A DNA stretch of 7,335 nt from Gammaproteobacteria bacterium (GTDB lineage Bacteria; Pseudomonadota; Gammaproteobacteria; Competibacterales; Competibacteraceae), in the NCBI GenBank assembly GCA_020047885.1, contig JAIFNF010000299.1, positions 1 to 7,335 of the forward strand. The letters run 5' to 3'. The notes below the pieces were generated by a model. That model was not told the origin of the DNA, searched no databases, and saw only the letters and a list, made by a program, of their open reading frames with translations. Both the position numbers and the translations under genes were made by a program. Positions 1-5,784 of the stretch are shown in pieces (within the stretch, counting starts at the first letter, position 1; each line of letters starts with the position of its first letter).

Positions 1-948
1 CCGACCCTCACCAACCCGGAACGCCCGACCCTTACCAGCCCGGAACACTCCACGCCCATCCACCCGGAACACTCCACGCCCATCCACCCGGAACACTCCA
101 CGCCCATCCACCCGGCTTTCCTGACTGGACAAGAGCGCGTGTTACCCATGCCCACCGGACCGGAATCGGGCGTCAAGGTGGAAAAGCCAGCGGTCGCGGT
201 CGCTGATGCAACCTCGCCAACCCCGCCATCATCACCCGAACCGACGATATCCCCGCCAGCTCCAGCAACGATTGCCGGTTTTCAAAGTGAATTGAAATCC
301 AGCGCCGACCCGTCGCTAAAAACCCTTGCTACTCCGGCGAATGAACGTGGCGGGGTGGGACTCTCCACAGCCTCGATGACGCCAGGTGCAGAGCAACCGG
401 TACAACCGGCGGTTATCGTCCCGAAAGAGGCGACTCAACCCGAACCTGCCGCCAGCGTCGACTCAAAACCCGAAACTCCCACTGGCGACCGCATTCTGCA
501 AGGTCTGCTCGGTCAACCGACGCAGCCCACCGCGCCGTCTTTCCTGGACCAACCCACTTCACCGGTTTCCAGCGGCGACCGGATTAACCAGATTGATCAG
601 CTTGCCGATCAACTGGCGCAACGGATCCTGGTGTCCGACCGCTCACATACCACCGATTCCGAGGTGCGGATTCAACTGCGCGACACGGTATTGCAAGGTG
701 CTGAAATCACCATTCGGCGCGATCAGGGGCAACTGGTCGTCAGCTTTAATGTGACAGACATATACACGGCTCAGCAGTTATCGCCACGCACTAACGACCT
801 GCAACAAGCGCTATCGACCAAGCTGGATACCCCGGTACGCATTGAAGTCAATGTATCGTCCCAAGATACCGGGGGTCAGGGCAGTCCAGGCGATGGGCGG
901 TCACGCAATCGCCGTGACCCGAACGAAGAGTGGGGTATGGAACCGTGA
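1..948 (+). CDS. sctP: Type III secretion needle-length/substrate-switch protein SctP (YscP/HrpP/HpaP-like), 5' end outside window
   Basis: The frame is open from base 1 through GTG 139 to the TGA at 946-948, so I treat it as a partial gene continuing upstream, not one starting at 139; 315 codons are visible. SctP proteins are secreted rulers that set needle length and then switch the export gate from early to late substrates by contacting SctU. The first ~190 visible residues are rich in Pro, Thr, Ser and Ala with low complexity, as in the disordered ruler part, and begin with an 8-residue tandem repeat (PEHSTPIH). The last ~120 residues form a compact T3S4/FliK-C-like domain, with SEVRIQLRDTVLQGAEI followed by a strand-rich GQLVVSF segment and a helix, roughly window residues 196-286. 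A charged tail (GRSRNRRDPNEEW) ends the protein. sctQ follows after 21 bp. SctP is weakly conserved in sequence; the call rests on the C-terminal domain, composition and position before sctQRSTU. Confidence 0.82.
   Translation, partial: PTLTNPERPTLTSPEHSTPIHPEHSTPIHPEHSTPIHPAFLTGQERVLPMPTGPESGVKVEKPAVAVADATSPTPPSSPEPTISPPAPATIAGFQSELKSSADPSLKTLATPANERGGVGLSTASMTPGAEQPVQPAVIVPKEATQPEPAASVDSKPETPTGDRILQGLLGQPTQPTAPSFLDQPTSPVSSGDRINQIDQLADQLAQRILVSDRSHTTDSEVRIQLRDTVLQGAEITIRRDQGQLVVSFNVTDIYTAQQLSPRTNDLQQALSTKLDTPVRIEVNVSSQDTGGQGSPGDGRSRNRRDPNEEWGMEP
16..111 (+). repeat. 24-bp in-frame tandem repeat in sctP
   Basis: Three identical 24-bp units lie at 40-63, 64-87 and 88-111, each beginning ccggaacactcc and encoding PEHSTPIH. 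A diverged unit at 16-39 encodes PERPTLTS, and bases 1-15 (PTLTN) look like the end of another. The unit is a multiple of three, so copy-number changes keep the frame. More copies may lie upstream of the window. Confidence 0.95.
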
Positions 949-969
949 AATTCACTGTGATAGTGCACT

Positions 970-1734
970 ATGCCTGACATTCGCCCTGCCCAATTCCCGC
1001 GCACCCCGCGCTCGCAGGTTCGGCTCTACAACCTGACGGCAACCCGCCGCCCGGCATTGACCTTCAATATGGCGGGCGAATCCATCACGCTGCGGCTGGG
1101 TCCGGCAACTGACCCGATGCCCGGCAATCCCATGGCGCTCACGACCGGTTCCGGCAACGCCTGGCTGACGTTAAAGCCGCCGCTGTTCGATCAATGGCTG
1201 CAACCCTGGATCGGTAACGAAACGCTGTCCCGCCTGCCGCCCGCGCTGCGCAATGCCGCCCGTCATGCCGCCTTAGACCCGTTATTGACAGCGCTGAATA
1301 TAACCACCGGCCTGGCCTTTGATCTGACCGGATCGTCGGCGCCGCTCCCGGAATCCCCGGCTCAACTGGGGTTATGGCTGATGGAAGCTGATACCGTTGC
1401 CGACGATGTCAGTGCGGTACTGTACCTGGATGAGGCCACGGCAGCGGCGCTGACTGCTCATCTGGAACGCTTGCCAGTTGCGGTGGTTACCGAGGAACCC
1501 TGGCCGACCCTGCCGGTTAGCGTGACGCCGTGGATCGGCCAAACCGGTTTAACTCCCCAGGAGCTGCGAAGCCTTGAGATTGGCGATGTCCTGCTGCTCC
1601 CGCCATCCGCTCCTGGCACCCCACTGGAATTGATACTGCGTCAATCGGGCCGACCCCTGGCGGTCGCCCGCCTGCATCACCGTCAACTACTCATCGACCG
1701 TCTGGTGCCCACTACCATGTCTGAACCGTCCTAA
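970..1734 (+). CDS. sctQ: Type III secretion C-ring protein SctQ, N-terminal part with SpoA1 domain (split from its C-terminal domain)
   Basis: SctQ builds the cytoplasmic sorting platform that receives substrate-chaperone complexes, and is related to flagellar FliM/FliN. This ORF gives 254 aa. Residues 1-~170 are the variable N-terminal region and ~180-245 match a SpoA (surface presentation of antigens) domain: LPVSVTPWIGQTGLT, SLEIGDVLLLPPSAPG, LILRQSGRPLAVARL. A complete SctQ has a second SpoA domain, and that domain is encoded separately at 4573-4845. The protein ends MSEPS-stop, where the downstream copy reads MSEPSQAP, so a CAA codon corresponds to the TAA at 1732-1734. Joining the halves there would give about 339 aa, a normal SctQ length. 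The ATG at 970 is 21 bp after the sctP stop and has no clear Shine-Dalgarno. The gene may be called interrupted, or the first half of a functional two-gene sctQ like hrcQA. Confidence 0.88.
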   Translation: MPDIRPAQFPRTPRSQVRLYNLTATRRPALTFNMAGESITLRLGPATDPMPGNPMALTTGSGNAWLTLKPPLFDQWLQPWIGNETLSRLPPALRNAARHAALDPLLTALNITTGLAFDLTGSSAPLPESPAQLGLWLMEADTVADDVSAVLYLDEATAAALTAHLERLPVAVVTEEPWPTLPVSVTPWIGQTGLTPQELRSLEIGDVLLLPPSAPGTPLELILRQSGRPLAVARLHHRQLLIDRLVPTTMSEPS

Positions 1735-1737
1735 GCT
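1684..1737 (+). repeat. Left copy of 54-bp imperfect direct repeat flanking the insert
   Basis: This aligns without gaps to 4540-4593 (constant offset 2856), with 46 of 54 positions identical by eye. It covers the end of SpoA1, the linker and the start of the sctQ C-terminal segment (QLLIDRLVPTTMSEPS). Differences are at 1696, 1707, 1709, 1710, 1712, 1714, 1728 and 1732; the last makes the stop codon. Confidence 0.93.
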
Positions 1738-1777
1738 GCTGTTAGACATCAGACAGGAACTCTCGAAATAAATCACC

Positions 1778-3262
1778 ATGGGTGGCGCAGTGGGAAATAA
1801 TTTCAAGAATGATGATAGTTTCCTGAGAAAACTCGCTGTCGGTGCCGCGGGTACGAATGCAACGATCAACCGGCTGAAAGCGATGGGATTTAATCCTATA
1901 GAACTTGAGCGTGGTTCCACAGGCTTCAAAATCTGGAAAAAGATCAAGATCAAGCGGATACGGATTCCCGACATTCTGTGTTTGAATACAGGCATACGGT
2001 TCGAGTCCCGTGGCAAAACAAAGCTTGAAATATCAATGTCGCATTCCCTCAATGACCCGAAGCGGGCCTGGGACGCAGGTCTGCGTGACGATGACCTTGT
2101 TTCAATCATTGTCTTCGCGCAAAACGACAATTTTCCGGTAGACCTTAAACAAATCTCACCTGTTCACTTTGTCAGTGTTAGGGAAATGCGGAAGACATTC
2201 GCTGCAGGACAAGTATCTATCACTCAGCCGAAAGGAGTTGAGGAAGGTTCCGAAATTCGGGTGCTATGGACATGTGCTGCCGCGAATCAGCGGTCATCTG
2301 TTCAAACAGTGGAACCTGGAAAAATCAGCCTGACCCCTATTTCAGGGGCGCGGCGACAATCCATCCAGTTGAGCCGGAGCAAAGGCAAGATCACCTTGCT
2401 GCCACAGGTCAAAGCGGGTGAGACGGTTGAGGCAAACCAGATAGTCGCCGCAGTCGTTCCGGTCAACATCGCGCTACAGTGCCCCGCGTCAGTCAGCGAA
2501 GCCTATTTCGTCGAAAAGCTCGCAAGCGTCAACCTGAGCGAACGATACGCTGCCGCCAAAGCATTGCGGCATAGAGGCTACACAACTGCCAAATCGGTAC
2601 TTGAATCAAGAATGACCGATGCCGAAGAAGATATTTACGTCCAGCTTGAGGCTGCGGCTGCTTTAGCGGCATATGACGATCCGCACGGATGGGAATTCAT
2701 TGAGAACAAGCTGCGCAATCCGGCCATGATAGTTCCTCTTGAAACACAGCTTGAAACGGTCATCGTTGCATCGGAGATACCCAAGATCCGCAGTGAACAG
2801 CTACTCATCCAAGTCTTGCGGGACCCGCAACGTGACGATGAACTGCGTGCTGGAGCAGCATGGGCACTGGGCCAATTTGCCACCGCCACTTCTGCGACTG
2901 CACTTGTTGATATATTCAACTCAAGCCGTTTGGAAATTAAGGTTGAAGCACGCGCACTTCTACGGATTGCTGAGCCACAAGTTCCTCACCTAATTGATCT
3001 CCTGAAAAATGGCGACCCGACCCATCGCGACGGTCTATCATGGGTGCTTGCTCGAACCGGCAAATTCGACCCATCAGAGATAATCGTCGGAGCTGATGAG
3101 AACCTTAGAAGATGGACGAGCTACATGATTGGCTATGGTCGGGAAAAGTTCGTTCAGGACGATATTGAAGCCCTCTGTAAGGCAGATCCGGAAGTCTATT
3201 TCGCCGGGAGTATGTTGTGGCAAATCGTGGCGAGCTGGATCAACGACCTAAGGGAATACTAA
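1778..3262 (+). CDS. HEAT-repeat protein, putative restriction endonuclease/defence effector partner of the methyltransferase
   Basis: The protein has 494 aa. I do not recognise it as a characterised family; what follows is from its sequence. Residues 1-120 look like a compact alpha/beta domain: a helix-rich start, then RIRIPDILCL (P64-D65), RFESRGKTKLEISM (E76, K80, K82, E84) and a VSIIVF strand near 110. A Pro-Asp followed by a strand with Glu and Lys suggests a PD-(D/E)XK-type nuclease core, but the spacing E-S-R-G-K is not the textbook E-x-K, so this is tentative. Residues ~145-235 appear beta-rich, with a lipoyl-like KAGETVEANQIVAAVVPV. Residues ~243-430 are helical HEAT/PBS-lyase-like repeats (YAAAKALRHRGY, LRAGAAWALGQF, VEARALLRIAEP). 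ATG 1778 is the first possible start after an in-frame stop at 1769; no good ribosome binding site precedes it. Its stop overlaps the methyltransferase start by one base (TAATG), which points to a two-gene system in which this protein could cut or sense unmethylated DNA. Confidence 0.7.
   Translation: MGGAVGNNFKNDDSFLRKLAVGAAGTNATINRLKAMGFNPIELERGSTGFKIWKKIKIKRIRIPDILCLNTGIRFESRGKTKLEISMSHSLNDPKRAWDAGLRDDDLVSIIVFAQNDNFPVDLKQISPVHFVSVREMRKTFAAGQVSITQPKGVEEGSEIRVLWTCAAANQRSSVQTVEPGKISLTPISGARRQSIQLSRSKGKITLLPQVKAGETVEANQIVAAVVPVNIALQCPASVSEAYFVEKLASVNLSERYAAAKALRHRGYTTAKSVLESRMTDAEEDIYVQLEAAAALAAYDDPHGWEFIENKLRNPAMIVPLETQLETVIVASEIPKIRSEQLLIQVLRDPQRDDELRAGAAWALGQFATATSATALVDIFNSSRLEIKVEARALLRIAEPQVPHLIDLLKNGDPTHRDGLSWVLARTGKFDPSEIIVGADENLRRWTSYMIGYGREKFVQDDIEALCKADPEVYFAGSMLWQIVASWINDLREY
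3249..3255 (+). promoter_or_regulatory. Ribosome binding site deciding the methyltransferase start
   Basis: The purine-rich taaggga ends 6 bases before ATG 3262, at good Shine-Dalgarno spacing. It supports ATG 3262 over the longer GTG 3217 alternative and fits translational coupling through the TAATG overlap with the HEAT gene. Confidence 0.75.
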
Positions 3263-4365
3263 TGCAAAGTAAACCGCTTTACCACACGGCCAAAGGTCAA
3301 GCCTATGTCGGCGATTCGCTTGAGCTTCTTTCTGAATTATCTGACGCCAGCATCGATCTGGTCATGACATCGCCGCCGTTTGCACTTCGGCGCCAAAAGA
3401 CTTATGGCAATGTTGATGAAACGGAGTATGTGCAGTGGATTAAACCATTCGGTCAAGAAGTCTTCCGAGTTCTCAAGGAAAGCGGGAGCTTCGTTCTCGA
3501 TTTAGGGGGAGCATATCGCTCTGGAATACCCTCCCGTTCGCTGTATAATTTCCGTGTACTCTTGGCTTTTTGCGATGAGATCGGGTTTCACCTGGCGGAA
3601 GATTTCTACTGGTTCAATCCGGCGAAATTGCCGTCGCCCATTGAATGGGTAAACAAACGAAAAATTCGAGCGAAGGATGCTGTCAACACGGTGTGGTGGT
3701 TTAGCAAGACCGACTTTCCAAAAGCCGATGTTCGGCGAGTACTAGCCCCGTACTCGGATCGGATGAAGAAGTTGATCGAGGATCCAGAGAGTTTCTACAC
3801 GCCGAAAAAACGACCCTCAGGCCATGACATTAGTGCTCGGTTCGGCAAGGACAATGGCGGAGCAATTCCTTCCAACCTTCTTTCTATATCGAATACCGAC
3901 AGCAATTCAAGCTATCTCCGGCTCTGCAATGAATTCGGACTTGAACGCCATCCAGCTCGATTTCCTTCCGAACTTCCTGCGTTTTTTATCAAGATGATGA
4001 CTGATGAAAATGATGTTGTTCTTGACATTTTTGGTGGGTCAAACACGACCGGATTTACCGCAGAGGCTCTAAATCGCAAGTGGCTGACTTTCGAGATGAA
4101 TCACGAATATCTCGCTGCCTCGGCATTTCGCTTCCTTGAGGGATATAGCACTGACTCCGTGAAGCGTGTATTAGGCGAGTTAAGCGGTAGTCACGCCAAT
4201 CTCTTTATTGGTGAGACAATCTGTGTATTGGAGCCAGCCAAGACAACAAAGTCAAAGTCAAAGGATAAGAATCGTGGGTTGGATTGTCCTCTTTTTGGCA
4301 ACATAATATCCAATCAACCGGCCCAGATGTGGCTGACACCCGACCCTGCTACGCAGAGCAGTTGA
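3262..4365 (+). CDS. PvuII-like beta-class DNA (cytosine-N4) methyltransferase
   Basis: This 367-aa enzyme would transfer a methyl group from S-adenosylmethionine to an exocyclic amino group in DNA. Catalytic motif IV is TSPPF at residues 36-40, preceded by VGDSLELL; the SAM-binding motif I DIFGGSNTTG is at ~255-264, followed by WLTFEMN. Motif IV before motif I is the beta-class order, and TSPPF is typical of N4-cytosine enzymes. From memory of the family, many blocks resemble M.PvuII (TSPPFAL, KPF near 61, FYWFNPAKLPSPIEW, KDAVNTVWW, RPSGHDI, DNGGAIP, HPARFP), so CAGCTG or a related site is a reasonable guess but not shown. Motif I has GGSNTTG where GSGTTG is more usual. The last ~50 residues, with a Lys/Ser-rich stretch (KTTKSKSKDK), extend beyond the catalytic core. 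GTG 3217 could add 15 residues, but ATG 3262 has the better ribosome binding site and overlaps the HEAT stop. Confidence 0.93.
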   Translation: MQSKPLYHTAKGQAYVGDSLELLSELSDASIDLVMTSPPFALRRQKTYGNVDETEYVQWIKPFGQEVFRVLKESGSFVLDLGGAYRSGIPSRSLYNFRVLLAFCDEIGFHLAEDFYWFNPAKLPSPIEWVNKRKIRAKDAVNTVWWFSKTDFPKADVRRVLAPYSDRMKKLIEDPESFYTPKKRPSGHDISARFGKDNGGAIPSNLLSISNTDSNSSYLRLCNEFGLERHPARFPSELPAFFIKMMTDENDVVLDIFGGSNTTGFTAEALNRKWLTFEMNHEYLAASAFRFLEGYSTDSVKRVLGELSGSHANLFIGETICVLEPAKTTKSKSKDKNRGLDCPLFGNIISNQPAQMWLTPDPATQSS

Positions 4366-4377
4366 AGCGGGCTGTTT

Positions 4378-4524
4378 GAGCAGTATGCCCACTTGGATTT
4401 CGCGGACGCCAAGCCGGTATCCGCTATCCCTGCCCTCGCCCGACTACAAGCTGAACAGAGCAGTCAATCGCGGATTACGATCCGGGAGGATAATGCGACG
4501 AAGCCCGTAGTAGGAAAACTGCCC
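4378..4524 (+). pseudogene. Possible truncated BrnA/CopG-type antitoxin remnant
   Basis: This open stretch of 49 codons lies in the same frame as the methyltransferase, beyond its TGA, and ends at TAA 4525. It encodes FEQYAHLDFADAKPVSAIPA, then LARLQAEQ and SRITIREDN. That resembles the region before and into the ribbon-helix-helix of BrnA-like (DUF4415) antitoxins (D-F-x-D-A-K-P-V, then R-I-T-I-R). The family's remaining helices are missing: the frame turns into NATKPVVGKLP and stops. There is no in-frame ATG or clear start, and no toxin gene next to it. Most likely a broken fragment at the insert's right edge; the family assignment is from memory of the motif. Confidence 0.35.
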
Positions 4525-4539
4525 TAAGCGAAAGTCCTA

Positions 4540-4593
4540 CAACTACTCATCTACCGTCTGGTACTTAATGCCATGTCTGAACCCTCCCAAGCT
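4540..4593 (+). repeat. Right copy of 54-bp imperfect direct repeat flanking the insert
   Basis: This pairs with 1684-1737. In frame it reads QLLIYRLVLNAMSEPSQA against QLLIDRLVPTTMSEPS-stop in the left copy. Six of the eight differences lie 5' of the ATG, where this copy is no longer part of a coding sequence, and only two lie after it. This fits drift after the split. Confidence 0.93.
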
Positions 4594-4845
4594 CCCGATC
4601 CTGCCCATGCGCCCCTTAATCCCGACACCCTGGACATTCGCCTGGATTTTGATTTAGGTCATTTAACCCTGCCCCTCCGGGAACTGCGCACGATCCAGCC
4701 GGGCTACAGCTTTGAACTGGATCGGCCTGATCCCCAATCGGTGCGGATCGTCGCCGGTTCCCAGGTCATTGGTTACGGGGAACTGGTGCACATTGACGAC
4801 CGCCTCGGGGTGCGCGTGACCTCCCTGATTCAGTCGCCTGAGTGA
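4573..4845 (+). CDS. sctQ: SctQ C-terminal SpoA2 domain as a separate ORF (SctQ-C/HrcQB-like)
   Basis: The 90-aa product begins MSEPSQAPDPAHAPLNPDT, a proline-rich linker, then a SpoA domain at ~19-86: LDIRLDFDLGHLTLPLREL, YSFELDRPD, VRIVAGSQVIGYGELVHIDD, LGVRVTSLI. In T3SS this domain dimerises and binds full-length SctQ. Several systems make it as a separate product by internal initiation, and Pseudomonas syringae encodes it as HrcQB. ATG 4573 corresponds to Met250 of the upstream SctQ fragment, and it is the only ATG in the ORF. The frame upstream meets a stop at 4525 with no usable start between. No Shine-Dalgarno is visible before it, so expression may be weak. sctR follows after 6 bp. 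It could be the working second half of a two-gene sctQ or a remnant of a broken gene. Confidence 0.85.
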   Translation: MSEPSQAPDPAHAPLNPDTLDIRLDFDLGHLTLPLRELRTIQPGYSFELDRPDPQSVRIVAGSQVIGYGELVHIDDRLGVRVTSLIQSPE

Positions 4846-4851
4846 TGCTGA

Positions 4852-5505
4852 ATGAGCGCCTTTCCTGATCCGTCACTCCTCATCCTGACGATGGTTCTGT
4901 TGGGACTGGTCCCATTTATTGCCGTCATCGCCACTTCTTTCGTCAAGATTGTGGTGGTATTGCAACTGATACGGAACGCTTTGGGTATTCAGCAAATCCC
5001 GCCCACCATGACCCTGCACGGACTGGCGATCATTCTCACCCTGTACATCATGGCCCCGGTCGGCATCCAGGCTTTTGATCAACTCGCCGGGCAGGATTTA
5101 AAAGGCATGGAGACCACCGAACTGGTACAGGTATTGAGCAAAGCCGCGGAACCGTTTCGGCAATTTCTGGATCGGTATGCGGCTGCTCGCCATCAGGAGT
5201 TTTTTCTGGAAACCGCCAAGCGGTTATGGCCGCCTAAAGTGACCGAAAATATCGACGAAACCCATTTCCTTATTCTGATTCCGGCATTTACCGTAAGCGA
5301 GTTAACCAGTGCGTTTGAGGTCGGTTTTCTTCTCTACCTGCCCTTTGTCGCCATCGACCTGATTATTTCCAATATCCTGCTCGCCATGGGTATGATGATG
5401 GTGTCGCCAATGACGATTTCATTACCCTTTAAACTGCTCCTGTTTGTCATGCTGGATGGTTGGACGCGGCTCATTCAGGGTTTGGTGCTCACTTACTACC
5501 AATAG
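4852..5505 (+). CDS. sctR: Type III secretion export-gate protein SctR (YscR/HrcR/FliP family)
   Basis: SctR forms the pentameric core of the SctRST export gate in the inner membrane. The 217 aa match the family length. Hydrophobic segments lie near residues 10-38, 53-75 and 160-210. Family blocks include SFVKIVVVLQLIRNALGIQ (29-47), PPTMTLHGLA, LIPAFTVSELTSAFEVGFL (142-160), LPFVAIDLIISNILLAMGM and LPFKLLLFVMLDGW. The ATG lies 6 bp after the sctQ-C stop without a strong ribosome binding site, so translation is probably coupled to the upstream ORF. If so, poor translation of the SctQ C-terminal ORF after the insertion could also lower SctR. Confidence 0.97.
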   Translation: MSAFPDPSLLILTMVLLGLVPFIAVIATSFVKIVVVLQLIRNALGIQQIPPTMTLHGLAIILTLYIMAPVGIQAFDQLAGQDLKGMETTELVQVLSKAAEPFRQFLDRYAAARHQEFFLETAKRLWPPKVTENIDETHFLILIPAFTVSELTSAFEVGFLLYLPFVAIDLIISNILLAMGMMMVSPMTISLPFKLLLFVMLDGWTRLIQGLVLTYYQ

Positions 5506-5514
5506 GCTCGTCCG

Positions 5515-5784
5515 ATGCATGATATTCACGTCATTGACTTTGCCGCCAGGTGTTTACTGCTCGTATTCTATTTATCGCTGCCGCCGATTATCGCCGCTTC
5601 CCTGGTCGGTACGCTGGTCAGCCTGTTTCAGGCGCTGACCCAGATTCAGGAGCAAACACTGTCGTTCGCCATTAAACTGTTCGCTGTAGTCGTGACCATC
5701 TTCCTGACGGCGCGCTGGCAAGGCGGCGAACTGTTCAACTACGCTCTGGACATTTTCAACCACATTCCCGCACTGGCCCGATGA
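5515..5784 (+). CDS. sctS: Type III secretion export-gate protein SctS (YscS/HrcS/FliQ family)
   Basis: This is an 89-aa protein with two hydrophobic hairpin helices (about 14-38 and 50-75), the family's size and shape. Typical blocks are LPPIIAASLVGTLVSLFQAL and TQIQEQTLSFAIKLFAV. SctS subunits wrap around the SctR/SctT core to complete the helical export gate. The start is 9 bp after sctR and the stop codon overlaps the sctT start (ATGA), indicating coupled translation. Confidence 0.97.
   Translation: MHDIHVIDFAARCLLLVFYLSLPPIIAASLVGTLVSLFQALTQIQEQTLSFAIKLFAVVVTIFLTARWQGGELFNYALDIFNHIPALAR

Larger units (their letters stand above)
1738..4539 (+). mobile_element. Inserted accessory segment (HEAT-repeat protein plus DNA methyltransferase) splitting sctQ
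   Basis: About 2.8 kb lies between two copies of the same stretch of sctQ and carries genes unrelated to secretion. By eye its base composition is more AT-rich than the flanking sctP/Q/R/S/T genes. I see no transposase, integrase or convincing terminal inverted repeats, so how it arrived is unknown. The flanking repeat is too long and too diverged for a normal target-site duplication; a duplication or homologous recombination event, followed by drift, is more likely. All cargo is in the operon direction, so it could be transcribed from the T3SS promoter upstream. Confidence 0.75.

Noticed and set aside
899..919. Perfect 7-bp inverted repeat (ggtcacg/cgtgacc, 7-nt loop) near the end of sctP
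   Set aside because: It lies inside the coding sequence, has no following T-run, and is short enough to arise by chance in GC-rich DNA; not called as terminator or operator.
1738..1777. Promoter for the HEAT/methyltransferase pair (TTAGAC and GAAATA at plausible spacing)
   Set aside because: Both boxes match consensus poorly; read-through from the sct operon is as likely.
1687..2130. 147-codon minus-strand ORF across the left junction
   Set aside because: It is antisense to sctQ and the HEAT gene and shows no recognisable domain; it also crosses the insertion junction, so it cannot be an ancestral gene.
3217..3261. GTG 3217 as the methyltransferase start, adding 15 residues
   Set aside because: ATG 3262 has a well-placed taaggga and the TAATG overlap, and the family's N-terminus begins just after it.
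4272..4322. Bulged inverted repeat (ggttggattg/caatcaacc) with internal T-run as a terminator
   Set aside because: It lies within the methyltransferase coding sequence, the T-run is in the loop rather than after the stem, and the stem has a bulge.
1730..4529. CCTAAGC at 1730-1736 and 4523-4529 as a 7-bp target-site duplication of the insert
   Set aside because: The 54-bp repeat explains the left occurrence and extends past it on the right; a 7-bp match near the ends may be chance, and there is no transposase or terminal inverted repeat.
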